A stretch of DNA of 64,000 nt from Marinibaculum pumilum (GTDB taxonomy: Bacteria; Pseudomonadota; Alphaproteobacteria; Ferrovibrionales; Ferrovibrionaceae). Below the pieces are notes generated by a model that was given only the letters and a program-made list of their open reading frames with translations, searched no databases and was not told the origin of the DNA. Shown piece by piece: positions 28,996 through 38,695 of this stretch (its first letter is position 1; each line of letters opens with the position of its first letter). Both the position numbers and the translations under genes were made by a program. The stretch covers positions 124,001 to 188,000 of the forward strand of contig NZ_JBHRTR010000015.1 in the NCBI RefSeq assembly GCF_042646425.1, written 5' to 3'.

Positions 28996-31005
28996 TCAGG
29001 CGGCGCGGACACCGTTGAGGAAGGCCTCCACCGCACCGCGCAGGCGGTCGGACTGGCCCGCCAGGTTGCCGGCGGAACTGTTCACCTGCTCCGCGGCGCT
29101 GCCGGTGTCTGCGGCGGCCCGGGTGACGCCGGCGATGTTGCTCGACACCTCCTGGGTGCCGCGGGCGGCCTCCTGGACGTTGCGGGAGATCTCCTGCGTT
29201 GCAGCACCCTGTTCCTCGACGGCGGAGGCGATCGTGGTGGCGATCTCGTTGATCTCGCCGATCGTCTTGCCGATGCCCTGGATGGCGCCGACCGCCTCGT
29301 TGGTCTCCGACTGGATGCCGGTGATCTGGCGGCCGATCTGCTCGGTGGCCTTGGCGGTCTGGGTGGCGAGGTTCTTGACCTCCGAGGCGACGACGGCGAA
29401 ACCCTTGCCGGCTTCGCCGGCACGGGCCGCCTCGATCGTCGCGTTCAGCGCCAGGAGGTTGGTCTGCTCGGCGATGTCCTGGATCAGGCTGACGACCTCG
29501 CCGATCTTCTGCGCCGCCTGCGCCAGGCCGTCGACCTGGGCATTGGTGCGCTCGGCATCGCTGCTGGCGCGGGCGGCGATGGTCGCCGACTGGGCAACCT
29601 GGCGACTGATCTCCTCGATGGAGGAGGAAAGTTCCTCTGCCGCGGATGCCACGGTCTGGACGTTGGTCGAGGCCTGCTCCGAGGCGGCCGCCACCGCCGT
29701 GGCCTGGCGGTTGGTCTCCTCGGCAGTTGTGGACATGGAGGCGGCCGTGGTCTGCATCTCCTGTGCGGCTGCGCCGACCTCGGCGAGGACGGCCGCGACA
29801 GCCTGGTCGAAGTCCTGGGTCAGGGCCTCGATCTTCCGGGCGCGCGCCTCCCGGGCGGCCCGTTCGCGCTCCTGCTCGGCGGCCATCTCGTCGTTGCGGA
29901 TCATGTTGTCCTTGAAGATCTGGACCGCCGCGGCCATCTCGCCGACCTCGTCCTTGCGGTCCTGTGCCGGGATCTCCGCCGCCTTGTCCCCCTCCGCCAG
30001 GCGCTTCATCGCCGCCGTCATCGACTGGATCGGCCGCGCGATGCCGCGGCCCACCAGGACCGCCGACAGGATTCCCAGCAGCAGCGCCACGACGGCGGCT
30101 GCGATCCCGGTGATCAGGGCGATGTCGGTGGTTTCGGTGGTGGCGTTTCCAAGTTCGTCCTGTGCCGCCTGATTGTTGGCCTGGAAGGTGGCCATCTGCT
30201 CGCTGAGCCCGATGCCGGTCGGGCGCAGCCGTTCGGCAACCACCGCGTTACGCCCGTTGATCTCGTCGACCGCGCCGGCAAAGGCCTTGGCATAGATGGA
30301 GGCGAGGTTCTGCAGTTCGGCCAGGCGTGCCTTTTCTTCGTCGGCGAAGACCATTTCCTGGACATTGGCGACATGCTCCGCCATGTCCGCCAGCTCTGCA
30401 TCGACGCGCTGTTTCAGGGCGGGGGTATTCTCGATCAGGAACCGGTTGGCATAGAGCTGGGCCAGGATGAAATGCTTGCCGGCCTCGCCGGCGGCGAACA
30501 GCCCCTCGATATTGCCCTTGTCGCGTTCGCCGACGGTGATGGCGTCGATCAGCGCCTCGGCCTGCGGTCCGGCAAAGTTCATGACCTCGACATGCTCGCT
30601 GACAGCGGCCTGCAGTCTGGCGACCTCATCGAATTCCGTTCCGTAGGAACGCACCACCTCCACCGTCTTCCGCACACTCTCCTGAACTTCGGGGTCGGGG
30701 AAGAGCGGGACCGAGTTCTCGGTGACCTCCGCTGCCTGTGCGGCATTCGCCCGGACCTCTTCGGCTGCCTCCTGCGTCCCTGAGATAAGGAAGTCGGCAA
30801 CTCCCAGCCGGGCCCGCAGCAGTGCCTTTTCGACACCGGACGCCGCGGCCGTCTGGGCCGACATGGTGCGGTAGTCCGAAAGGCCGGATTGGGCGCTGGT
30901 CAGGCCGATGACGGCGATCACGCTGGAAATCACCATCAATCCCAGGATGATCCCGGTGGTGAAGGCAACCTTGCCGGATACCCTCATATTGTCGATCAGG
31001 CGCAT
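28996..31005 (-). CDS. Methyl-accepting chemotaxis protein (third)
   Basis: A 669-residue chemoreceptor starting at 31005 (MRLIDNM) behind a strong GGAGGGGG site. It has an N-terminal helix, a long helical periplasmic sensor (about 35-300) with the segment RARLGVADFLISG, a second helix, HAMP and an MA domain with the conserved tip. The C-terminal part is nearly identical to that of the second receptor, differing at only a few positions over the last 120 residues, while the sensors are unrelated in detail. Confidence 0.95.
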   Translation of the reverse strand: MRLIDNMRVSGKVAFTTGIILGLMVISSVIAVIGLTSAQSGLSDYRTMSAQTAAASGVEKALLRARLGVADFLISGTQEAAEEVRANAAQAAEVTENSVPLFPDPEVQESVRKTVEVVRSYGTEFDEVARLQAAVSEHVEVMNFAGPQAEALIDAITVGERDKGNIEGLFAAGEAGKHFILAQLYANRFLIENTPALKQRVDAELADMAEHVANVQEMVFADEEKARLAELQNLASIYAKAFAGAVDEINGRNAVVAERLRPTGIGLSEQMATFQANNQAAQDELGNATTETTDIALITGIAAAVVALLLGILSAVLVGRGIARPIQSMTAAMKRLAEGDKAAEIPAQDRKDEVGEMAAAVQIFKDNMIRNDEMAAEQERERAAREARARKIEALTQDFDQAVAAVLAEVGAAAQEMQTTAASMSTTAEETNRQATAVAAASEQASTNVQTVASAAEELSSSIEEISRQVAQSATIAARASSDAERTNAQVDGLAQAAQKIGEVVSLIQDIAEQTNLLALNATIEAARAGEAGKGFAVVASEVKNLATQTAKATEQIGRQITGIQSETNEAVGAIQGIGKTIGEINEIATTIASAVEEQGAATQEISRNVQEAARGTQEVSSNIAGVTRAAADTGSAAEQVNSSAGNLAGQSDRLRGAVEAFLNGVRAA

Positions 31006-31193
31006 TCTGGATCCCCCTCCATCACCTGCGTCGGCCGCCGCCGTCTCGGCGGGCGCGGCAATGCGCGTCGCGAAATGCCAGTCGATTGTCACCGGGCAGG
31101 ATGCGCGCGGATGTTGAAGAACAGGTTAATGTTGCGCCGCAGCGCCGCACATTGCGCTGCAATATGCAACGCACGACCTGCCGCGGCCCGGCG

Positions 31194-33203
31194 TCAGGCT
31201 GCGCGCACCCTCTGAAGGAAGGACTCGACCGCCTGGCGCAGGCTCTCCGACTGCGCAGCCAGGTTCGACGCCGACGCCTTCACCTGCTCCGCCGCCGCGC
31301 CGGTGCCGGCAGCGGCGTCCGTCACCCCGCCGATATTGGCGGAGACTTCCTGCGTGCCCTGGGCCGCTTCCTGCACATTGCGGGAGATCTCCTGCGTCGC
31401 GGCACCCTGTTCCTCGACGGCCGAGGCTATCGTGGTCGCGATCTCGTTGATCTCGCCGATCGTTCCCACGATCCCCTGGATGGCGGTGACGGCCTCGTTG
31501 GTCTCTCCCTGGATGCCGCCGATCTGCCTGCCGATCTGTTCCGTCGCCTTGGCGGTCTGGGTGGCCAGGTTCTTCACCTCGGAAGCCACGACGGCGAAGC
31601 CCTTGCCGGCCTCGCCGGCACGGGCGGCCTCGATCGTCGCGTTCAGGGCCAGGAGGTTGGTCTGCTCGGCGATGTCCTGGATCAGGCTCACCACCTCGCC
31701 GATCTTCTGTGCCGACTGCTTCAGGCCGTCGACCCGCTCGTTCGTGCGCTGCGCATCCTCGCTGGCCTGGCCGGCGATCATGCTGGACTGGGTGACCTGG
31801 CGACCGATCTCCTCGATCGAGGATGACAGTTCCTCCGCCGCCGATGCCACGGTCTGGACATTGGCGGAGGCCTCTTCCGCCGCGGCCGCGACGGCGCCGG
31901 CCTGTCGGTTGGTCTCTTCCGCCGTCGCCGACATCGAGGCCGCGGTGTTCTGCATCTCCGCCGTCGCGGTGCCGACGGCATTCAGGACGGCGGCGACGGT
32001 CCGGTCGAATTCTCCGGTCAGCGCCTCGATCTGGCGGGCGCGCTCCTCGCGGGCGGCCCGCTCGCGTTCCTGCTCGGCGGCCATCTCTTCGTTGCGGATC
32101 ATGTTGTCCTTGAAGACCTGCACCGCATTGGCCATGGCACCCACCTCGTCCCGGCGCTCCTGACCCACGACCTCGACCGACTTGTCGCCGTCGGCCAGGC
32201 GCTGCATCGCCGTCGTCATGGCGGCAATTGGCCTGGCGATGCCGCGGCCGACCAGGACCGAAAGCAGGATTGCCAGGATCAGGGCGATGGCGGCCGCGGC
32301 GATGCTCACCGTCTCCGATTGGACGATCGAGGCCTGGGCGCGCGGGCCGAGTTCGTCCTGGGCCGCGATGCTCCTGGCGCTGAACGCCTCCAGGTTGTCG
32401 GAAAGGGCCTGTCCGGCGGGATCGAGCCGCTCCGCGACGATAGCGTTGCGGGCGCCGATGGTCTGAACGACTTCCCCGAAGGCGGTACGGAAGGTTGCCG
32501 CCTGGGCGGCGAAGGCGTCGATCTGCTGCTGCCCCACATCGTCGTAGATCGCCACGCGCAGGACCTCGACATTCCTGTCCAGTTCGGCCAACGCGGTGGC
32601 GACCCGCTCCGCCTGCGCCGGCAGGTTCTCGACCAGGAAGCGGGCGGCCCAGAGCCGGGCCAGCAGCAGGTGCCGCAGGACCGCCGAGGCGTTTGTCACC
32701 GCCCGCATGTTGCTGAGGACCGCCTGCTCGTCCAGCAGGGTGCCCATCACCGACGCGGCCGCGTTGCCGGAAGTGTCCATCTGTTCCACCAGTTCCAGGC
32801 GTCGGGCGTGCATCGGAAGGATCGCGGCAAATGTCTCGCCATAGGCCGATATGTCGGCCGACATGGCCTGCAGCTCCGCCCTGATCGCGGGATCGGTGAA
32901 CAGGTTTTCCGCGGCGCTCGCTGCCGACCCCGCGGCCGCCATGCGTCCTTCGGCAGTATCGGCAGCACCTGCGTCTCCGGAGAGGATGAAGTCCTTGACG
33001 CTGATGCGTGCCGCCAGCAGTTCGCCGCGGATAGCGTTGGCGGCATTGGCGCCGCGGGCCAGTTCGCGATAGCCGGAGAAATTCTCCGATGCGCCGATCA
33101 GCCCGAACAGGGCGACGCCGATGGCGATCACGAGCAGGACTAGGGTCACACCGGAACTTATGGCGACTTTGCCGCCGATCCGGATATTGTCGAGGAACCT
33201 CAC
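31194..33203 (-). CDS. Methyl-accepting chemotaxis protein (fourth)
   Basis: A 669-residue chemoreceptor with a GTG start at 33203, preceded by GGAGA. The layout is helix, helical periplasmic sensor with RISVKDFILSG, helix, HAMP and MA domain. Its sensor shares the YRELARGANAAN and KDF-type segments with the first and third receptors, so these three probably descend from one ancestor. The signalling domain is more distinct than those of the second and third. A 188-nt spacer separates it from the third receptor gene. Confidence 0.94.
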   Translation of the reverse strand: MRFLDNIRIGGKVAISSGVTLVLLVIAIGVALFGLIGASENFSGYRELARGANAANAIRGELLAARISVKDFILSGDAGAADTAEGRMAAAGSAASAAENLFTDPAIRAELQAMSADISAYGETFAAILPMHARRLELVEQMDTSGNAAASVMGTLLDEQAVLSNMRAVTNASAVLRHLLLARLWAARFLVENLPAQAERVATALAELDRNVEVLRVAIYDDVGQQQIDAFAAQAATFRTAFGEVVQTIGARNAIVAERLDPAGQALSDNLEAFSARSIAAQDELGPRAQASIVQSETVSIAAAAIALILAILLSVLVGRGIARPIAAMTTAMQRLADGDKSVEVVGQERRDEVGAMANAVQVFKDNMIRNEEMAAEQERERAAREERARQIEALTGEFDRTVAAVLNAVGTATAEMQNTAASMSATAEETNRQAGAVAAAAEEASANVQTVASAAEELSSSIEEIGRQVTQSSMIAGQASEDAQRTNERVDGLKQSAQKIGEVVSLIQDIAEQTNLLALNATIEAARAGEAGKGFAVVASEVKNLATQTAKATEQIGRQIGGIQGETNEAVTAIQGIVGTIGEINEIATTIASAVEEQGAATQEISRNVQEAAQGTQEVSANIGGVTDAAAGTGAAAEQVKASASNLAAQSESLRQAVESFLQRVRAA

Positions 33204-33453
33204 GGTCGATGTCTCCCTGGCGTCCGTGGCTTCCCGTGGGCGGGAAGTCGTTTCCGTTTATTGATCTAACTGGGGCATGCCGATCGCAACAGGTTCGATT
33301 CTGGCGACAATGTCCCGTCGGTTGCAAACCTAATCGATCAGCCATGAAGCATTGGTGAATGCGGACCTGTCGGGTGGCATGCGAGGCAACAGATCCCGTT
33401 TTCACGACCGATGCGTAGCGGACTATCTTTCATGCATCGGTGATCGGTGACCG

Positions 33454-35475
33454 GTGCGCGGACCGGCGGGGATTGGCCTGGTGTCGAAGGCAGCAACAGA
33501 TGGGGCAGGGCGGTTCAGCGGCGTGGACCAGGCGCCGCCCCGGCCGGCCGAAGAGCCGGCAAATAGGCGCCGGGATCGCCGCGGCCTGCCGCTGTCGCTG
33601 GTGGTGGTCGGCGGGGTGATCGGCCTTCTGGTGATCGCCATGGCGATCGTCACCGCGGTGACGTTCGCGGCGGGCCTGCGCAACACGAACGACCTTCTGA
33701 TCCTCACCTCGCGGGTGGTGGCGCAGGCGCTGGAGAGCCGGCTGGAGCGGGAACTGGCGCCCGCGGAACGTCTGGCTGTGCATGCGGCGACCAATGCGGC
33801 GAACGACCCGGCCACTCTGGCGGCCGCGATGCCGGCGGAGGTGGCGATCGGCGCGATGGCCGTGCTGCCGCAGGTCGTGGCGGTGGTGATCGATGCGCGG
33901 CTGCTTTCGGCCCGGGCCGGCGAACGGGTGCTGGTGCTGGCCGATGGCAGCCGCCACGACCCGGGCAGCCGCCTGCAGGTCCTGCTGCGCGACCTGGCCG
34001 CCCGCAGCGCGCAGGTCGGCGGCGCCGTCTGGGGGCCGCCGACCTATGTCCCGCAGCTCGGGGCCACCCTGCTGCCGGTGGTCGCGCGCGCCACCCGTGC
34101 CGATGGCGCCCCGGCGGCGGCGCTGGCCCTGGTCACCCTGGATGCCGTGGTCGCCGACGTGGCCGAGATCGAGCTGCGCGGCGGGCGCGCCTTCCTGCTC
34201 TACGGCGACGACCACCTGATCGGCCCCCCGGACTGGATCGATCCGGCGACGGTCGACCCGCTCGCGGCAGTGCCGCTTGCCCGCCTGATGGACGCGACCG
34301 ACCCGGTGATGCGGGCGATGGCGGCGGGTGCGGGCGCGCCGCTCTTCGGCGAGCTTCCCGTTGCCGGCTTCGACGGCCGCTTCATCGACCTGGGCGATGC
34401 GGACGAGGACGACAGGACCGGCGATGTCGGCGAGAACGGCGCAGCCGCGGACGGGGATGGCGATGCCGGGGAGCTGGGCGAGATGCTCGGCATGGGCGGG
34501 CGGGAATATGTCGTCCTGACCCGCGACGTCACCGACTATTCGCCGGAGCCGCTGACCGTCGGCATCTCCTTCCGGGCGGAGGATGTGAGCGGCGAGATCG
34601 AGCGGCTGTCCAGGGCAGGGATGGCGGCACTGGCCGTGGTGCTGGTCGCGGCATTGCTGGCCTACCTCCTGTCGATGCTGATCACCCGGCCGGTGCGCCT
34701 GTTCGCCGCCAATGCGCGGCGGGTCGCGGAACTGCGCCTCGACGAGGTCCGGATCGGCCGCGGCGATCCCACGATCCGGGAATTCCGGGAAGCCAATGAC
34801 GCGTTCCGGCGGATGCTGCATGCGCTGCACTGGTTCGAGGCCTATGTGCCGAAGAGCCTGGTGCGCACCCTGCTGCAGCAGCCGGATCCGGCGGGCAGCC
34901 CGTCGGAGGAACGGGTGGTCACCGTCATGTTCACCGACATCCGCGGCTTCACCGCCCTGGCGGAAAAGATGTCCGCCCGCGAGGCCGCGGCCCTGCTGAA
35001 CAGCCATTTCGAACTGGTCAGTGCCTGCGTCGAGGCGGAGGGCGGCACGATCGACAAGTATGTGGGCGACAGCGTCATGTGCTTCTGGGGCGCCCCTCAG
35101 CAGCAGGACGACCATGCCGCCCGCGCGCTGCGCACCGCGCGGCGCATCCGGCGCGCGCAGCAGGCGGCGAACAGGCAGCGGGAGGCCGAGGGCCTGCCGC
35201 CGATCGCGCTGCGCATCGGCCTGCATACCGGGCGGGCGATCGTGGGCAATATCGGCTCGCGCAGCCGGGTGAACTACACCTTGATCGGTGACATGGTGAA
35301 CATCGCCAACAGGCTGGAAGCCCTGGGCAAGAAGCTGGCGCCGGACCTGACCTGCTGCATCCTTGCAAGCGACGCGGTCTTGAGGCATTGCGGGGCCGGC
35401 TTCGCGTTCCGGCCATGCGGGCGGCACGCCCTGCCGGGACGCGCCGGCATGGTGGAGGTCTTTGCCCTGCTGTGA
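33454..35475 (+). CDS. Membrane-bound class III adenylate/guanylate cyclase
   Basis: About 673 residues from a GTG at 33454; a GTG at 33481 is an alternative. A helix at about 47-70 is followed by an extracytoplasmic sensor region with an acidic insert, a second helix near 390-412, a HAMP-like linker and a class III cyclase domain. Metal-binding Asp residues lie in MFTDIRGFTAL and VGDSVMCFWGAP, and the transition-state Asn and Arg in GDMVNIANRLE. It should make cyclic AMP, or less likely cyclic GMP, in response to an external signal. It is divergent from the chemoreceptor cluster. Confidence 0.92.
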   Translation: MRGPAGIGLVSKAATDGAGRFSGVDQAPPRPAEEPANRRRDRRGLPLSLVVVGGVIGLLVIAMAIVTAVTFAAGLRNTNDLLILTSRVVAQALESRLERELAPAERLAVHAATNAANDPATLAAAMPAEVAIGAMAVLPQVVAVVIDARLLSARAGERVLVLADGSRHDPGSRLQVLLRDLAARSAQVGGAVWGPPTYVPQLGATLLPVVARATRADGAPAAALALVTLDAVVADVAEIELRGGRAFLLYGDDHLIGPPDWIDPATVDPLAAVPLARLMDATDPVMRAMAAGAGAPLFGELPVAGFDGRFIDLGDADEDDRTGDVGENGAAADGDGDAGELGEMLGMGGREYVVLTRDVTDYSPEPLTVGISFRAEDVSGEIERLSRAGMAALAVVLVAALLAYLLSMLITRPVRLFAANARRVAELRLDEVRIGRGDPTIREFREANDAFRRMLHALHWFEAYVPKSLVRTLLQQPDPAGSPSEERVVTVMFTDIRGFTALAEKMSAREAAALLNSHFELVSACVEAEGGTIDKYVGDSVMCFWGAPQQQDDHAARALRTARRIRRAQQAANRQREAEGLPPIALRIGLHTGRAIVGNIGSRSRVNYTLIGDMVNIANRLEALGKKLAPDLTCCILASDAVLRHCGAGFAFRPCGRHALPGRAGMVEVFALL

Positions 35476-35531
35476 TGCGCTGCCGTGATGCGGGATGGGG
35501 GCATTGCCGGCTGTCGGTTCTCTGGAGGGGG

Positions 35532-36902
35532 ATGAAGGTGGTATCGGGAAGCGAGTTCGAGGGCCCTGGACAGGGCCCGTCCGGCACCGTCGGAACGGGG
35601 CAGCCTGCGGCGCATGGCTCGATCTGGTCCGACGAACCGGACTGGACGCCGATGTCGCCGCAGGAAGCCAGCGAGGCCGCGCAGCGCGCGGCTGCTCCAC
35701 CGCCCGGGCTGCAGCCCGCGCCGCGGCAGCCAGACCCGCAGCCGGCGCAGGCCCAGCCCCAGCCAGTTCCCGCCCAGCCAGTTCCGGTTCAGCCGACCGC
35801 GGTTCCGCAGCAGGCGCCGCCGGCATCCGCCGCGCCTTCCCCGGCCGCCGGCGCCTCGGCCCCGCCTGCCTCCGCGCCCGAGACGCCGCCGCCGATCGTC
35901 ACCTTCGAGCAGCTGACCCGACCGCCCGAGCCGTCCCCCTATGCGCCGCCGCATCGCCCGGCGGAGCAGCCCCTGGCGGGACTGCCGCAGGCGCAGGCGG
36001 GCATGGCCGCCGGAAAGCCGGACTGGGCGACCCTGGCGCCCAGGACCCAACACGCCCAGCCGCAACAGGTCCAGACAAGCCAGGTCCAGACAGGCCAGGC
36101 TCAGACAAGCCAGGCCGAGGCACATCACCCGCAACCTTTCTTGCTACAGCCGTCCCAGTTGCAGGCGTCGCAGGCGCAGCCGGCGGAAGCGCCCGCCATG
36201 GGCCAGCCCCAGGGAAGGCCGGCCGGTGCCGACCGCGTCTCCGGCCTGGGCGCGGTCTCTGCGGCGGTCCAGCCGACCCTCACAGTGCTCCATGTCGGTT
36301 GCGGGCCGCCGAACCCGAATGCCCTGCCGGCGGCGCTGCGCACCCAGAACTGGCGCGAACTGCGGCTCGACGCCAATGCGGAGATGCAGCCGGACATCGT
36401 CGCCAGCATCACCGACATGCGGCAGGTGTCCGACGGGTCGATGGACGCGGTCTATTCGTCCCACAATCTGGAGCATGTCTTCCCGCATGAGGCGCCGCTG
36501 GCGCTGGCCGAGTTCTGCCGCGTGCTGAAGCCGGACGGTCTGTGCCTGCTGCTTTGCCCCGACCTGCAGACAATCGGCCAGATGATCGCCGAGGGCCGGC
36601 TGCTGGAACCGATCTATCATTCCGCCGCCGGTCCGATCTCGCCGATCGACATGCTGTACGGGCATCGGGCGTCGATGGCGGCCGGCAACCTGTACATGGC
36701 GCATCGCAACGGCTTCAGCGCGGCCTCCCTGACCCAGCTGATGCAGGAGGCGGGCTTCGCGAAGGTGGCGGTCACCCGCGATCCGGCGCGCTTTTCTCTG
36801 TGGGGGCTCGGCTTCCGGATCGATATCGGCGACGAACTGGTCGCCCGCTGCCAGGCCAATCTGGGCATCGGCCATCCGGCCTTGCCGCCGCCGCGGGGCT
36901 GA
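35532..36902 (+). CDS. SAM-dependent methyltransferase with Pro/Gln-rich repeat N-terminus
   Basis: A 456-residue protein; GGAGGGGG lies just before the ATG at 35532, so the GTG at 35538 may be the real start. Residues 1 to about 240 are disordered and rich in Pro, Gln and Ala. Within them the DNA has about four copies of a 15-mer (36066-36110 onward). The C-terminal 200 residues form a type 11 class I methyltransferase with VLHVGCGPP and the segment SSHNLEHVFPHEAPLALAEF. The substrate is unknown; similar enzymes act on glycans or small molecules. Confidence 0.82.
   Translation: MKVVSGSEFEGPGQGPSGTVGTGQPAAHGSIWSDEPDWTPMSPQEASEAAQRAAAPPPGLQPAPRQPDPQPAQAQPQPVPAQPVPVQPTAVPQQAPPASAAPSPAAGASAPPASAPETPPPIVTFEQLTRPPEPSPYAPPHRPAEQPLAGLPQAQAGMAAGKPDWATLAPRTQHAQPQQVQTSQVQTGQAQTSQAEAHHPQPFLLQPSQLQASQAQPAEAPAMGQPQGRPAGADRVSGLGAVSAAVQPTLTVLHVGCGPPNPNALPAALRTQNWRELRLDANAEMQPDIVASITDMRQVSDGSMDAVYSSHNLEHVFPHEAPLALAEFCRVLKPDGLCLLLCPDLQTIGQMIAEGRLLEPIYHSAAGPISPIDMLYGHRASMAAGNLYMAHRNGFSAASLTQLMQEAGFAKVAVTRDPARFSLWGLGFRIDIGDELVARCQANLGIGHPALPPPRG
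36066..36110. repeat. Coding 15-bp tandem repeat in the methyltransferase N-terminus
   Basis: CAGGTCCAGACAAGC, CAGGTCCAGACAGGC and CAGGCTCAGACAAGC follow one another in frame, with a decayed fourth copy after them. They encode Q-(V/A)-Q-T-(S/G) pentapeptides. Confidence 0.7.
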
Positions 36903-37042
36903 GCTTCCCTGGCGCAAAGGTCAGGGGAGAAGCGGGAGGATCGAGAGGACGGCCGCTTGTGGCGCGCCCGATTGCGCTGTAAGCCTCCGCCGTTCCAGCG
37001 ACAGGTCCCGCATCGGACGGGATCCCCGGGGGAGTAGGCAGA

Positions 37043-38098
37043 ATGGCACAGAACAGCAACGGCAAGATCCAGGTCGCCGTTCTCGGCGCATCCGGCTATA
37101 GCGGCGCGGAAGCCCTGCGCCTGCTTCTGTCGCACCCCCATGTCCGCATCCAGGCGCTGACCGCCGACCGCAAGGCGGGTGCCCCGATCGGCGAGGTCTT
37201 CCCGCAGCTCGACGGCTATGGGCTGCCCATGCTGCAGCGGATCGAAGAGCTGGACTGGGACCAGATCGATACCGTCTTCTGCGCCCTGCCGCACGGCACC
37301 ACCCAGGACGTGGTGGCCGCGCTGCCGGACAAGGTGAAGGTGGTCGACCTGTCGGCCGACTTCCGGCTGCGCGATATCGACGCCTATGCCACCTGGTACG
37401 GCCATCCCCACCGGGCGCCGGACCTTCAGGAACAGGCGGTCTACGGCCTGACCGAGTTCGCGCGGACGGCGATCGCGAACACCCGGCTGGTCGCCTGCCC
37501 GGGCTGCTACCCGACCTCCGCACTGCTGCCGCTGTTGCCGGTGCTGGAGAAGAAGGTGATCCGCACCGACGACGTGATCATCGATTCCAAGTCCGGGGTC
37601 AGCGGCGCCGGTCGCGCGCTGAAGGAGGGCAGCCTCTATGCCGAGGTCGCGGAGGGCATTCATGCCTATGGCATCGCCAGCCACCGCCACGGCCCGGAGA
37701 TCGAGCAGGAGCTGAGCGGCGCCGCGGGCCTGGCGATGACGGTGACCTTCACGCCGCACCTGATGCCGATGAACCGGGGCATTCTGTCGACGATCTACGT
37801 GAAGCTGGCCGACGGGGCCGATGTCGAGGATCTGCGTGCGGCCCTTGCGGAACGCTATGCCGACGAGCCCTTCGTGCGGCTGCTGCCGCAGGGACAGGCA
37901 CCGCAGACCCGCCATGTGCGGGGCTCCAACAACGCATCGATCGGCATTTTCGCCGACCGGGCGCCGGGGCGGGCGATGCTGATCTGCGCGATCGACAACT
38001 TGGTGAAGGGGGCGGCCGGCCAGGCGGTGCAGAACTTCAACGTGCTGCACGGCCTGCCGGAGACGACCGGCCTGTCCCTCGCGCCCATGTTTCCGTGA
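37043..38098 (+). CDS. argC: N-acetyl-gamma-glutamyl-phosphate reductase
   Basis: A 351-residue enzyme of the longer ArgC type. The NADP motif LGASGYSGAEALRLL is at about 14-28 and the catalytic Cys lies in VACPGCYPTSAL. KSGVSGAGR and HGP segments are also typical. It reduces N-acetylglutamyl phosphate to the semialdehyde in arginine synthesis. GGGGGAG precedes the ATG. The stop overlaps the next GTG start. Confidence 0.97.
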   Translation: MAQNSNGKIQVAVLGASGYSGAEALRLLLSHPHVRIQALTADRKAGAPIGEVFPQLDGYGLPMLQRIEELDWDQIDTVFCALPHGTTQDVVAALPDKVKVVDLSADFRLRDIDAYATWYGHPHRAPDLQEQAVYGLTEFARTAIANTRLVACPGCYPTSALLPLLPVLEKKVIRTDDVIIDSKSGVSGAGRALKEGSLYAEVAEGIHAYGIASHRHGPEIEQELSGAAGLAMTVTFTPHLMPMNRGILSTIYVKLADGADVEDLRAALAERYADEPFVRLLPQGQAPQTRHVRGSNNASIGIFADRAPGRAMLICAIDNLVKGAAGQAVQNFNVLHGLPETTGLSLAPMFP

Positions 38099-38682
38099 GC
38101 GACACCGGGCGGGCAAAGGCAGACCGGGCCGGGGCAGGGCGCCTCGGCGCCGCACTCATCCATCCCTATCGCGGCACCTGGCCGCGCATCGACCCGGCGG
38201 CGTTCGTCGCACCGGGCGCGGTCGTCGCGGGGGACGTGGAGATCGGGCCCGGCTGCAGCATCTGGTACAACTGCACCCTGCGCGGCGACGTCAACGTGAT
38301 CCGCATCGGCAGGGACAGCAACATCCAGGACGGCACGGTGATCCATGTCTCCCGTTTCGGCCAGGGCACCTATATCGGCGACAGTGTGACGGTCGGCCAC
38401 ATGGCGCTGCTGCATGCCTGTATGCTGCGGAACGGCTGTTTCATCGGCATGCAGGCCACGGTGATGGACGATTGCGTTGTGGAGGCCGGCGCAATGGTCG
38501 CCGCCGGGGCGCTGGTGACACCGGGCAAGACGGTCCCGCAGGGGACCGTCTGGGGCGGCCGGCCGGCGAAGTACATGCGCGACATCCGGCCCGACGAGGT
38601 GGCCTATTTCGCCGACACCGCCCGCCACTATGCCGCGATGGGCGCCGAATATGCGGCCGCCCTGAAGGCGGAAAGCGTCTGA
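38095..38682 (+). CDS. Gamma-class carbonic anhydrase family protein
   Basis: A 195-residue left-handed beta-helix protein made of hexapeptide repeats. The metal-binding His residues of the gamma carbonic anhydrase fold are visible in VIHVSRFG and GHMALLHAC. Members may hydrate CO2 or serve as assembly or metal-binding proteins. The GTG start at 38095 overlaps the argC stop by 4 nt, so it is co-translated with argC. Confidence 0.9.
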   Translation: MSDTGRAKADRAGAGRLGAALIHPYRGTWPRIDPAAFVAPGAVVAGDVEIGPGCSIWYNCTLRGDVNVIRIGRDSNIQDGTVIHVSRFGQGTYIGDSVTVGHMALLHACMLRNGCFIGMQATVMDDCVVEAGAMVAAGALVTPGKTVPQGTVWGGRPAKYMRDIRPDEVAYFADTARHYAAMGAEYAAALKAESV

Positions 38683-38695
38683 ACCGGCCGGGTCG

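Noticed and set aside
26733..29018. A 761-residue plus-strand frame opposite the second chemoreceptor gene
   Set aside because: The Gly/Leu/Asp-rich sequence mirrors the helical chemoreceptor repeats in antisense. Similar frames occur opposite the other receptors.
24588..33203. Mobile element as the source of the repeated chemoreceptor segments
   Set aside because: No transposase, integrase or terminal inverted repeats were seen. The similarity is confined to coding signalling domains.
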